A DNA stretch of 64,000 bases from JACMLD01 sp044223995. GTDB taxonomy: Bacteria; Bacteroidota; Bacteroidia; Chitinophagales; Chitinophagaceae. This document shows, piece after piece, positions 25,030-33,501 of the stretch. Location of the stretch: the NCBI GenBank assembly GCA_044223995.1, contig JBGALE010000003.1, positions 682,001-746,000 on the forward strand. The letters are read 5' to 3'. Under the pieces are notes generated by a model, which searched no databases, was not told the DNA's origin, and saw only the letters and a list, made by a program, of their open reading frames with translations. The first letter of the stretch is position 1; the number at the start of each line of letters is the position of its first letter. The translations under genes and the position numbers were made by a program.

Positions 25030-25908
25030 ATGAAAAAAACAATACTTAGAGAGATTACACCCCTCACCCAAAGTGATTGTTTTACTCTTGCTTCAAGAGT
25101 CAAAAGCCAGTTCGATTTTCCACTGCATTGTCACGAAGAATACGAAATAAATTTCATACAAAATGCCCGCGGGGCTAACCGGATCGCCGGCGATCACATG
25201 GAAGAAATTGATGATATTGAGCTCGTGCTGATAGGCCCCAATCTTCAGCATGGCTGGTTTACCCATAAATGCAAAAGCAGGGAGATTAGTGAAATCACCA
25301 TCCAGTTCCACAAAGATCTCTTTGATGAAAAGCTGCTCAGGAGGAACCAGCTCAGTTTTATACGAAACATGTTTGATAAGTCTGCGCGCGGTATTTTATT
25401 TCCAAAAGAAACAGCTATTGAATTAAAACCAAGACTGGAATCACTTAACAACAAACAGGGTTTTGATTCTGTGCTTGAACTGATGTCCCTGTTGCACGAT
25501 ATGTCGCGCTCCCGCCATATCCGCGTTTTGTCAGATTCTTCTTTTAATGCCACCGAACATATTACATATAATAGCCGGCGTATTGAAAAAAGTTTTGAAT
25601 ACATGAATGAACATTTCGATAAACCCATCACGCTGGGTGATGTGGCGAGACTGGCCAATATGTCGGAAGTGGCATTCAGCCGCTTTTTCAAACAGCGGAC
25701 CGGTAATACATTTATCGACAGCCTAACCGAAATACGTCTCGGTCACGCATCCAGGTTATTAATTGACACAACACAATCTGTTGCTGAAGTAGCCTACAAC
25801 TGTGGCTTTAATAATATTTCCAACTTCAACAGGATCTTTAAAAAGAAAAAGAAGCAAACACCCAAAGCTTTCCGCCAAAGTTTCTCGGGAACACGGATAT
25901 TTATCTGA
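25030..25908 (+). CDS. AraC family regulator, paralogue of 60035-60919
   Basis: 292 residues from the ATG of MKKTILREI; an upstream TTG extension of 18 codons looks non-homologous and was rejected. An N-terminal cupin-like sensor domain (FDFPLHCHEEYEINFI, LVLIGPNLQHGWF) is followed by two AraC helix-turn-helix motifs at about 195-285, including ITLGDVARLANMSEVAFSRF and SVAEVAYNCGFNNISNFNRIFKKK. By eye well over half of its residues match the AraC regulator beside the mannan genes. It lies between metZ and a convergent YceI gene. Its ligand is probably a sugar, by analogy with the paralogue. Confidence 0.9.
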   Translation: MKKTILREITPLTQSDCFTLASRVKSQFDFPLHCHEEYEINFIQNARGANRIAGDHMEEIDDIELVLIGPNLQHGWFTHKCKSREISEITIQFHKDLFDEKLLRRNQLSFIRNMFDKSARGILFPKETAIELKPRLESLNNKQGFDSVLELMSLLHDMSRSRHIRVLSDSSFNATEHITYNSRRIEKSFEYMNEHFDKPITLGDVARLANMSEVAFSRFFKQRTGNTFIDSLTEIRLGHASRLLIDTTQSVAEVAYNCGFNNISNFNRIFKKKKKQTPKAFRQSFSGTRIFI

Positions 25909-25931
25909 CCAGGTAACGATTATTAAAACAG

Positions 25932-26483
25932 TTATTTTTTGGGATCATATTTGCAGTTCACTGTAACATCTATAATAGGTGAAATCTTATCTGCAACCAG
26001 GGAGGGTATTTTAATATTATAATCTGCCAGTTTTATTTTGAACTTCGAAGCTGTGGCGATTTTCCCATTTGTAACAATCAGGGTGCCGGGAAAGGAAACT
26101 TTTTGTGTGACATTGTGAATGGTGAGTTCTCCTTCCACTGTAACGGGATAGGAACCATCCCTGCTGAAATCTACGGTACTGTGATTAGAAATCTTCCCCT
26201 TAAACAATGACTTGGGGAATTTGTCACTCTCCATATAATTTTCGTTAAAATGTTCTTCCATCAGTGCCCGTTGAAAATGAAATCCTTTAATCAGTACAGC
26301 AAAAACGATTTCACCATTCTGGCTGTTAATAACACTCGACACTTCATTGTTGATGGCGTCAATATTTTCCATGGAAGTTTTTGAGAAAAATGAAATCTGC
26401 CCGTTCCTGCAAACAAAAATACCCTGCCCATAAGAAAAGCCCGCCAGTGCAATGGCCAGCACCATCATCCCGATTTTTTTCAT
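25932..26483 (-). CDS. YceI family periplasmic protein
   Basis: 183 residues with a signal peptide (MVLAIALAGFSYGQG). The YceI/TT1927b lipocalin-like beta-barrel follows: ISFFSKTSMENIDAINNEVSSV, ENYMESDKFPKSLFKGKI, VTVEGELTIHNVTQKVSFPG, FKIKLADYNIKIPS. YceI proteins bind isoprenoid or quinone-like lipids in the periplasm. It is the last gene of a seven-gene minus-strand cluster that begins with a second YceI gene, so the two paralogues flank the module. Confidence 0.88.
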   Translation of the reverse strand: MKKIGMMVLAIALAGFSYGQGIFVCRNGQISFFSKTSMENIDAINNEVSSVINSQNGEIVFAVLIKGFHFQRALMEEHFNENYMESDKFPKSLFKGKISNHSTVDFSRDGSYPVTVEGELTIHNVTQKVSFPGTLIVTNGKIATASKFKIKLADYNIKIPSLVADKISPIIDVTVNCKYDPKK

Positions 26484-26499
26484 CTCGTATATTTTAAAA

Positions 26500-26883
26500 T
26501 TAATTATTCAACATCCCTGCGTTTATCCATCGCTGTAAGATGGCAATATTGCAGTCCGATAATTTTCCACCACTCTGTGGCATGGAAATAAAACCAGGTA
26601 ATTGCCGGACAGCACCCATCAGTTTTCCATTTGTTGCCTGTGTTTTTACACCATTATAGGTATCGAGGTTGATACCTCCTCCCGCATTGGCAGTGCCAGC
26701 ATGGCAAACATTACAGTTGGTGTTTAGTATAGGTAATACTGATCCGGAAAAGGTACTGGCACTGGCCGTATCACAGGATCCGGTGCCGGGTGGATATAAC
26801 AATTCTTCCTTATCGTTGTAACAGCCGATGAAACACCAGGACAAACCTGTGAACAATAATACGACTATCATAATGCGATTCAT
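26500..26883 (-). CDS. c-type cytochrome-like lipoprotein, one CxxCH
   Basis: 127 residues. The N-terminal signal MIVVLLFTGLSWCFIGC offers a lipobox Cys. The domain has one heme-c motif, CNVCH, in ILNTNCNVCHAGTANAGGGI, and a possible distal Met in FISMPQSGGKLSDC. This matches the small 'hypothetical, CxxCH' lipoproteins common in Bacteroidota (planctomycete cytochrome C-like). The C-terminal ~65 residues closely resemble the second half of the neighbour at 26911 (GKLMG...F..MPQ.G.KLSDC). Probably a periplasmic electron carrier; the partner is unknown. Confidence 0.8.
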   Translation of the reverse strand: MNRIMIVVLLFTGLSWCFIGCYNDKEELLYPPGTGSCDTASASTFSGSVLPILNTNCNVCHAGTANAGGGINLDTYNGVKTQATNGKLMGAVRQLPGFISMPQSGGKLSDCNIAILQRWINAGMLNN

Positions 26884-26910
26884 ACAATCCGCCTATTTGT
26901 AAAAACCCTG

Positions 26911-27594
26911 TTAATTATTAAGTGCTCCTGCCTTTATCCATTTATCTACCTGGCTGATTTGACAATCCGATAGTTTGTTTCCCCCCTGCGGCATCGCCAC
27001 AAAGCCGCTGGCATGCGTAATACTTCCCATCAGTTTGCCATTTCCTACTACGGTTTTCACAGCATTATAGTTGCTTAGGTCAACATTTCCGCTGGCTAGT
27101 GTCGTATTATGGCAACCTTTGCAATAAGTGTCCATCAATGGAACTATCGCTCCCGTATAAGTGAAGATGCTGGAATCGCACCCGGAGGAACAGCCATTGT
27201 TAGTCGCACCCTGCTGTATCCATTTCTGAACACTTTGCCTTTGTGCTGTGGTGAGTTTGGGATATGGAGGTGGAGGCATGCTGTTGTCTGCAATCGTTTC
27301 ATACAGTTTGCTTGAATTGGGATTGCCTGCCCTTACAATTTTCATGATACCCGTATAATTGTTCAGGATCAAACCTTCGCGGTGACTGATAGGATCATGA
27401 CAATCAGCCATGGCACAGTTGGAACTGATAAGCGGCAGTATGGTATTTTGAAAATAAACCGAGTCAGGGCTACAGGTAACCGTTGGTGGCGGATTGGTAC
27501 TGCCACCGTTATCGGGCGGTACCGGAAGATGGTGTGTACATGACCAAACAATTAGGATGATACCCGTGCAAATAATAAATGACCTTACTTTCAT
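26911..27594 (-). CDS. Tandem cytochrome-like lipoprotein, CxxxxCH and CxxCH
   Basis: A 227-residue lipoprotein (signal ending IVWSC) with two related halves. The first has NCAMADCHDP, a C-x4-CH arrangement, with MPPPPYPKLT downstream as a possible distal Met. The second has the standard YCKGCHN and MPQGGNKLSDC. The second half is a near-duplicate of the 26500 gene product, suggesting tandem duplication within the operon. The wider first motif may bind heme less typically or not at all. Predicted periplasmic, membrane-anchored. Confidence 0.8.
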   Translation of the reverse strand: MKVRSFIICTGIILIVWSCTHHLPVPPDNGGSTNPPPTVTCSPDSVYFQNTILPLISSNCAMADCHDPISHREGLILNNYTGIMKIVRAGNPNSSKLYETIADNSMPPPPYPKLTTAQRQSVQKWIQQGATNNGCSSGCDSSIFTYTGAIVPLMDTYCKGCHNTTLASGNVDLSNYNAVKTVVGNGKLMGSITHASGFVAMPQGGNKLSDCQISQVDKWIKAGALNN

Positions 27595-27629
27595 AGTAAG
27601 TGTGTTTCTGGTAAAAGGATTATTTATTT

Positions 27630-28040
27630 TTATTCAGCTATTACACAGCGGTCAATAACAACATCCGTTAAAAAACCTGTACATATTCCTTTCAGGTGAA
27701 TGCTATCGCCCTTTTTCAACCCATCTGTTGTTTCCAGCAATGTGCATTGAACGCCGGCCATATCCGTTCCTTCCAAAGTTACGACTGTTTTAGCCTGCTG
27801 GTTGGTGGTTACTTCACTTATCACACCTTTTACATCAAGCGTTTTGTCGAGGTAAATTTTATTGGCAGCAGCTTCATCTTTTGAATAGGCGGTTGCCAAA
27901 TCTGCCGCCGTTACGCTGACGCCTTTCTCTGATGCTGCAGATCTTCCTGGCTTGTTGTAGAGATAGATCACAATACCTGTTGCAATAAGTACCACGATAA
28001 ATAGCAGACCCAGCACCCCGGAAACGGTTTTCTTATTCAT
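27630..28040 (-). CDS. OB-fold (tRNA_anti-like) membrane-anchored protein
   Basis: 136 residues with one N-terminal TM segment (GVLGLLFIVVLIATGIVIYLY). A small OB-fold domain of the tRNA_anti-like family follows: YLDKTLDVKGVISEV, KTVVTLEGTDMAGVQC, LKKGDSIHLKGICTGFLTDVVIDRC. In this family the OB-fold is usually exported and its ligand unknown. It lies 58 bp downstream of the LytTR regulator gene, in the same direction. Confidence 0.82.
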   Translation of the reverse strand: MNKKTVSGVLGLLFIVVLIATGIVIYLYNKPGRSAASEKGVSVTAADLATAYSKDEAAANKIYLDKTLDVKGVISEVTTNQQAKTVVTLEGTDMAGVQCTLLETTDGLKKGDSIHLKGICTGFLTDVVIDRCVIAE

Positions 28041-28098
28041 AGATTTTGTCTTTTATGATAAACGCTAATGTTGATTTCCTATAAAAAACATCTTCTTC

Positions 28099-28863
28099 TT
28101 ATGATTCCCCTCCCAGCCACAGCCGGAAATCGCCGGCCCGTTCCACGCTCACAATAGTATCAAGGTGGCTTGGTGGCTGCAGCTTGATGATTACCCTTGC
28201 CCTGGTATAACTTTTCATCTCTTCGATAGCACCCATGCTGATGATAAACTGCCGGTTGATCCGGAAGAATTTTTTTGGGTTCAACATCTCCGCCACCTGG
28301 TCGAGGTTGAAATCGATGGGCCATTTTTTTCCCTCCCTGGTACAAAGGTAGTTCGCCTTATTTTCAGTAAAGAAATAAGCTACGTCTTCGGTTGGCACAG
28401 ATTTTAAATTATCACCCAGCTTGATTACAAATCGTTCACGGAATGACGGTTGTACCGGCACCATATTCCGTATCAGCTCAGCATAGTTAATAAGTGGCAA
28501 GCTGTTGTTTCGGAGTGTCATCATTTTTTCAATGGCTTTTTCAATATCATTCCTGTCAACCGGTTTTAATAAATAGTCGATGCTGTTTACCTTAAAAGCC
28601 TGTACAGCATATTCACCATATGCGGTAGTGAAAATGATTGGGCAGCTTATATTAACCGATTTGAATATCTCAAAACTGGACCCATCGGCCAGGTTGATAT
28701 CCATAAAGATCAACTCAGGCATGGGATTTTTATTAAACCATGCAACAGCGGACTGCACACTAACTACAATACCGGCGATGTGCGCTGACGGTATAACTTC
28801 CTTTATCAATTTTTGCAGGCGCTTATACGCCTGTTCTTCATCTTCAATGATTAATATTTTCAT
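28099..28863 (-). CDS. LytTR family response regulator
   Basis: 254 residues: a receiver domain at 1-120 (KILIIEDEEQA acidic pocket, phospho-acceptor Asp in LIFMDINLADGSS, conserved Lys in YLLKPVDRNDIEKA) and a LytTR DNA-binding domain at about 150-250 (FVIKLGDNLKSVPTEDVAYF, RINRQFIISM). It is the cognate regulator of the kinase at 28860, whose last codons overlap its start by 4 bp (ATGA), a sign of coupled translation. Likely target: promoters of this operon or of envelope genes. Confidence 0.93.
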   Translation of the reverse strand: MKILIIEDEEQAYKRLQKLIKEVIPSAHIAGIVVSVQSAVAWFNKNPMPELIFMDINLADGSSFEIFKSVNISCPIIFTTAYGEYAVQAFKVNSIDYLLKPVDRNDIEKAIEKMMTLRNNSLPLINYAELIRNMVPVQPSFRERFVIKLGDNLKSVPTEDVAYFFTENKANYLCTREGKKWPIDFNLDQVAEMLNPKKFFRINRQFIISMGAIEEMKSYTRARVIIKLQPPSHLDTIVSVERAGDFRLWLGGES

Positions 28864-31787
28864 GGCAGCACTTGTTTTAAGAGGGGAAGTTTTACAATAA
28901 ACTCATGACCTGTGATCCCATATATTACCGGTATTTTGGTGAGCATACGGAAGCGGTTGACAATATTTTGCAGCCCCACCCCTTCGCCCTCTTCTTTTTT
29001 TATTTTCGGATTTATGTTATTACGAACCACGAGATAGTCTTCTTCAATTTCTACACACAAGCGTAGTGGCGTTTCTCCTGAAACTGCATTGTGTTTGACT
29101 GCATTTTCCGCCAGCAGTTGCAATGATAGTGGTGGAATAAAATATTGAAGAGTCTGTATTTCAGTTACATTTATTTGTTCCTGCAGTGCGTTTCCATATC
29201 TTTTTTGCTGAATGAATAAATAAGTATTCAGCATCGCCAGTTCTTCTGCAACTGTAATGATGTCCTTTCCACCGGTAGAAGTTATCGTGCGGTAAAAGGA
29301 GGAGAGCTGCCTGATAAAATCGGTAGCTTCGGCTGGGTTGTCTTCCACGATGGTCAGCAACGCATTAAAACTATTAAAAAGAAAATGCGGATTTACCTGG
29401 GTCCTGAGTGCATCGTACTGGAGCCGGAATTTTTCATTCTTCACCTGTTCGTTATATCTTACTTTTTTAATCCGGCTCCTGGTAAAGATGTATATAAATA
29501 AGATGAGCAAAAAGGAGGCTCCCGCCAGGAACCACCAGGTTTTCCAGAAAGGCTGCCCTATGACGAAGTGGTAATGGCTTTCCGTTGTTTTCTCTTCATT
29601 TTCCGACAATACCGCCCGAACTTTCATAGTATAGTCACCCGGTGGCAATAAGGGGAAATTAATCTTATTATCCGTGGTTGTTTCCCACTTGCTGTTGTAA
29701 CCATCCAACTGGTACTGGTATTTTACGCGTTCAGGATCTGAATAATAAACCGCAGCTACTTGAAAAGTAAAGTTGTTCTGTTGATAGGTAAACAGGTGCG
29801 TTGCGGCAGAATCTACCATTTGATGAAATAATTCTATTTTTTCAATCACACAAACCGGCGGTGAAAGTTTTTGTGCAGCCGTATTCAATCTTGCCAATCC
29901 GCCCTCCATACCAATCCATATATTGCCGGAAGCATCTTTGGCAATGGCGTTCAGGTTGGGCGACAGTGAAGTAATTCCCGTTTCCTTTCCGAGATGCACA
30001 GTCATACCCTTGTCTTCATGAAATACGTCAACCCCTTTTTTACTGACAACCACCAACCGGTTACTATTGTCAACTGCCAAGGCATGAATGGTAAGATCAG
30101 AAAGCCCGTCGCGCAGTGAAATATTGGTAAAACTCCTGTCATCGTATTTATATAACCCGTCATTCAGTGTACTCATCCAAACAGCGCCATTCATATTTTC
30201 TGACACCGCATATACGACCTTTGATTTCAGTTGCCCCGATTGGTAAAAATTACTCCATCTATTTTTATCCATTACTGCTACCCCGGCACCATCGGTAGCA
30301 AACCAAATTCTTCCCCTGCTGTCGGCAAACAGGTTATATACGTAATCGCTTCCTATCCCATCGCTTTTCCCATAATTGCGGAATGCAAAAGCCGGTGACA
30401 ATTGATAATTGGATTCCGACAGATCAAATTTGCTGATACCATTCAGCGATGCTACCCATATCTCTTTTTGTTTGCCGGTAATGCTGAGGATATGGCCATT
30501 TTTTACTACTGCATCTTCATCGATATTTCTCCACCGGCCGGAAGGGATATCCATCCTGATCAGTCCCGCACCCATGGTACCGATCCACAAAAAGCCCTGT
30601 TCATCTTTATACAGCGATGTGATATCATCATGATGTGTGGTACCAGAAATATTATAAGAAGAGATTCGTTGCCAGCCCGAAGCTGAACCCATTTTGAAAC
30701 ACAATAAACGTGAGCCAGTGGCCAGCCATAATCGGTCTTTGTTATCTGATAAAACAGCATGCACATTTATGATGTCTGTACTTTCAACAGAACGATAATA
30801 CTGAAGATAATTGCCCGTTGTCCTCGTGATATGATTACCGGCAGCCAGCCAAACATTTCCTTCATTGTCTTCACACATGCCGGTTACTTTCTGCGAAGCC
30901 AGTGAATCACCTGTTTCCTGTCTTTCCAATGAATGGGTTTGTTTGTTATAACAAAATATACCCTTGTCCTCTGTTGCAATCCAAACCACTTCTTGCAAAT
31001 CTGCGATGCCATTTACCTGCCCCATTTTCCAATCCGCACTTATGAAGTTGCTGATGATTTGTTTTTTGGAAACATCGAAGAGGCAGAGCCCCTTATCCTG
31101 CATACCGATCCACCAGTAACCTCGCAGATCGGATGGTGCAATAACACGGACTATATTGTCGGGTAATCCATCCCGTGCAGTAAATATTTTCACAGATGTC
31201 TCCTGTCCATTCGTTTGAATAAATGACAAACCCCTGTCAGTAGCTGCAATAATCTCATCTCCATCATTACTGCTGATGGCATATACATAGTTATCGCCCA
31301 GGCCGTTTTTACTGTTGAAATTGTACAGGGTATTGTCGCGATACATATAAATACCTTCCCCGGCAGTGGAAAACCATAACCTGTTCTTCCTGTCAAAATA
31401 AAATCCGGTTACAGGCACTTTGGGGAGTCCTTCCTGTGGCCAGAATGGAATAATTGAATTGTTTCGAAAAGAAACAATCCCGCCGTTTTTGCATCCCACC
31501 CATATAGAGTGATTTTTATCTTCACCAATCGCCGTAACATATGGCTGAATGCTGTCGGCAGTTATTTTCTGAGCATGGTTGCCTATGAATTTATACAGGC
31601 CACTATTGGTGCCAACCCATAAAAAACCATGATGATCTTTAAACATCACCGTCACCACCAGCGATAAATTGTCTTCTTCAATATCAAATACCTTTGAATA
31701 CGGCACCTGCGCACAGGTGGTTGCACTATGGAAAATAATAAGAGTTATGAGTGCCAGGTATAATCTGGAAAAAATCCGGGACATCAT
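28860..31787 (-). CDS. Propeller sensor histidine kinase (LytS-type catalytic domain)
   Basis: A 975-residue protein. Signal peptide, then about 650 residues of two-component regulator propeller repeats (VGTNSGLYKF, IWVGCKNGGI, LWFSTAGEGIY and many more W.GT/W.A types), a Y_Y_Y domain (YQYQLDGYNSKW, PPGDYTMKVRA), one TM segment (TWWFLAGASFLLILFIYIF), then a His_kinase domain with the phospho-acceptor in NPHFLFNSFNAL and an HATPase N-box (LLAENAVKHNAV). The periplasmic propeller binds an unknown ligand. It overlaps the YceI gene upstream and the LytTR gene downstream by 4 bp each. Confidence 0.93.
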   Translation of the reverse strand: MMSRIFSRLYLALITLIIFHSATTCAQVPYSKVFDIEEDNLSLVVTVMFKDHHGFLWVGTNSGLYKFIGNHAQKITADSIQPYVTAIGEDKNHSIWVGCKNGGIVSFRNNSIIPFWPQEGLPKVPVTGFYFDRKNRLWFSTAGEGIYMYRDNTLYNFNSKNGLGDNYVYAISSNDGDEIIAATDRGLSFIQTNGQETSVKIFTARDGLPDNIVRVIAPSDLRGYWWIGMQDKGLCLFDVSKKQIISNFISADWKMGQVNGIADLQEVVWIATEDKGIFCYNKQTHSLERQETGDSLASQKVTGMCEDNEGNVWLAAGNHITRTTGNYLQYYRSVESTDIINVHAVLSDNKDRLWLATGSRLLCFKMGSASGWQRISSYNISGTTHHDDITSLYKDEQGFLWIGTMGAGLIRMDIPSGRWRNIDEDAVVKNGHILSITGKQKEIWVASLNGISKFDLSESNYQLSPAFAFRNYGKSDGIGSDYVYNLFADSRGRIWFATDGAGVAVMDKNRWSNFYQSGQLKSKVVYAVSENMNGAVWMSTLNDGLYKYDDRSFTNISLRDGLSDLTIHALAVDNSNRLVVVSKKGVDVFHEDKGMTVHLGKETGITSLSPNLNAIAKDASGNIWIGMEGGLARLNTAAQKLSPPVCVIEKIELFHQMVDSAATHLFTYQQNNFTFQVAAVYYSDPERVKYQYQLDGYNSKWETTTDNKINFPLLPPGDYTMKVRAVLSENEEKTTESHYHFVIGQPFWKTWWFLAGASFLLILFIYIFTRSRIKKVRYNEQVKNEKFRLQYDALRTQVNPHFLFNSFNALLTIVEDNPAEATDFIRQLSSFYRTITSTGGKDIITVAEELAMLNTYLFIQQKRYGNALQEQINVTEIQTLQYFIPPLSLQLLAENAVKHNAVSGETPLRLCVEIEEDYLVVRNNINPKIKKEEGEGVGLQNIVNRFRMLTKIPVIYGITGHEFIVKLPLLKQVLP

Positions 31788-32365
31788 TGTTGTACAAAAT
31801 CAGCGTTTATTTCCACTTTGATCTCTGAAGCCAGTTTTTCATACACAATCCTGGGAATTTTAATATTGTGATCAGCAAGCATGACTGTGAAATTGCTTCT
31901 CACATGCAACACACCTCTTTTCATTTCGACATCGGCTTTGATGATCCGCTCGTTCTCTACACCGTGAACAGAGAGTTTCCCCTTTGCCCGCAACGTATAT
32001 GTACCTTCTTTCAGGAAATCATCCTCCTCTATAATTCTCCCGGCAAATGTGGCATTTGGAAACCGCTCACTTTCGATATAGTTCTCTTTAAAATGTTCTT
32101 TTTGTAAGGGGCTGTTGAACCCGTCGAAAGAGTTCATATCGATACTAAATGCAAAAGTTCTGTCGGCCGGGTTAATGATCCCTTTAAGTCTGCCGGAACT
32201 GGCATTGATGAGTTCCAGCTGAGCATCCGAACGGAACTGAACCAATCCTTTTGCAACCACATACATCGGGCTCTTCTGCCCTGCGGAAATAAATCCCGCT
32301 GCACCAATGGCAATGATAGCTACAAGCATAATTCTCATCAAGGTAACATTACGCCCCTGTTTCAT
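31784..32365 (-). CDS. YceI family periplasmic protein (first gene of the operon)
   Basis: 193 residues from the ATG at 32365; a longer frame starting at a GTG (32491) carries a non-homologous extension and was rejected. N-terminal hydrophobic signal (LMRIMLVAIIAIGAAGF), then a YceI barrel: KGLVQFRSDAQLELINASSG, KENYIESERFPNATFAG, YTLRAKGKLSVHGVENER, FTVMLADHNIKIPRIV. It shares blocks with the YceI protein at 25932. Its stop overlaps the sensor kinase start (ATGA-type), tying a lipid-binding protein to a sensor. Confidence 0.85.
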   Translation of the reverse strand: MKQGRNVTLMRIMLVAIIAIGAAGFISAGQKSPMYVVAKGLVQFRSDAQLELINASSGRLKGIINPADRTFAFSIDMNSFDGFNSPLQKEHFKENYIESERFPNATFAGRIIEEDDFLKEGTYTLRAKGKLSVHGVENERIIKADVEMKRGVLHVRSNFTVMLADHNIKIPRIVYEKLASEIKVEINADFVQQ

Positions 32366-32767
32366 ATTTAGTTGCCTGCTGGGTAATGATAATGCTTTCT
32401 GTCTAAAGGACGCCGCCAACCCTGCCCGCCCCGATTTTCTTGTATCCAGGCATGTATATTCCAGGCCCGGGCAGGTGTTGGTGTACACCAAAAAGGACGA
32501 TGTAACCAGCGTGGCTATCCCACTGGTGAGGCTATCAAACCAGCCGTTGAGTTGAAGAGATTTTATTGATTTATTTTAAATGACTTTTATTCAATTTGTT
32601 ATAAAATATTACTTACTTAAATAATCACAAGTAATTCGACAAAATAGCGGTCTTATTCTGCGTTCATCGGGCTATTTTTTATACTATGAGGGAAAAAAAC
32701 GCGTTTATACAGTTACCTGTACCCAGTACAGCAAAACCCTTTTCCCTAGACCAAAAATCCGCATCTG
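32366..32767. other. 402-bp divergent intergenic region with a GC-richer block
   Basis: 32390-32550 is clearly more GC-rich than the surrounding DNA and contains short inverted pieces (CTGCCCG...CGGGCAG at about 32426-32477, GGTGTACACC at 32487). On the minus strand it stays open but without a recognisable protein. 32570-32767 is AT-rich and should hold the promoters of the divergent genes. No perfect TANNTTTG box was found. Confidence 0.4.
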
Positions 32768-33445
32768 ATGAAACACATATTTACCTATTTCAAAAAGGCA
32801 GGCTTATTTCTTGCAGCCTTCGTTATCACAAGTTTTATTATTAGCTCGTGCAGCAAAGAATCGGTTACTATCCCCGCTAACAACGGTAATGGCTCGGGCA
32901 CTACTGGCGGTGCAAATAGCAACCCCAACGGCACTATTAATATTGTAAACAATGCACCTTCAGCAGTTACTGTGTATGTAAATGGCTCGGCGCTTGGCAA
33001 TATGCCGGCTCATGGAAGTGCTACCATCAGTGGCAAACCCGGTGATGCAGTCGACATCATTGCTGTTACCAACGCAAAGGATTATTATGGTAACCCTGTT
33101 GGCCAACCGGTAACCTTACAGTACAGTGCTGCTTACCCGGATGACAAAACAAGTATCCAGCAGGAACTGAATGTACCTGCCAACTATTTTTATGTAAACG
33201 TGGTGAACCTGACCGATGGTCCTGCCGACCAGGTTATCGTAAACGATCCTACTTCGGGAGATGTTACCACAGATGTTACCATCCTGAACAACTATAAGGG
33301 CAATACGGCTGGCTATTATCAGACTACTGATTATATGGCCAATATAAAAGTATTAAGGAACAAAGGCAATGCCTATGAGTGGGATTTTGATAATATTAAA
33401 ATTGCAGGCGTTCCCAATCAGACCATTTCAATTACCTGCTATTAA
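32768..33445 (+). CDS. Secreted lipoprotein, DUF4397-like
   Basis: 225 residues. The lipoprotein signal ends FIISSCSKES, followed by a Gly/Asn/Ser-rich linker, then beta-rich sequence: INIVNNAPSAVTVYVNGSALGNMPAHGSATISGKPGDAVDI is reminiscent of DUF4397-type repeats. The remaining ~130 residues have no feature I recognise. Surface or periplasmic location is expected. A strong terminator follows. Confidence 0.7.
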   Translation: MKHIFTYFKKAGLFLAAFVITSFIISSCSKESVTIPANNGNGSGTTGGANSNPNGTINIVNNAPSAVTVYVNGSALGNMPAHGSATISGKPGDAVDIIAVTNAKDYYGNPVGQPVTLQYSAAYPDDKTSIQQELNVPANYFYVNVVNLTDGPADQVIVNDPTSGDVTTDVTILNNYKGNTAGYYQTTDYMANIKVLRNKGNAYEWDFDNIKIAGVPNQTISITCY

Positions 33446-33472
33446 TAAAACTACCTCTGAAAGCACTTATTA

Positions 33473-33501
33473 CCGGTTGGCCATTGGCCGACCGTTTTTT
33501 T
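33473..33501 (+). terminator. Strong terminator after the lipoprotein gene
   Basis: CGGTTGGCC pairs with GGCCGACCG (9 bp, one G-T) across a 3-nt loop and is followed by seven T. Its T-run overlaps the stop codon of the convergent gene at 33500. Confidence 0.9.

Noticed and set aside
32366..32491. N-terminal extension of the first YceI gene
   Set aside because: It would begin at a GTG, has no YceI similarity and would bury the signal peptide; the ATG at 32365 is preferred.
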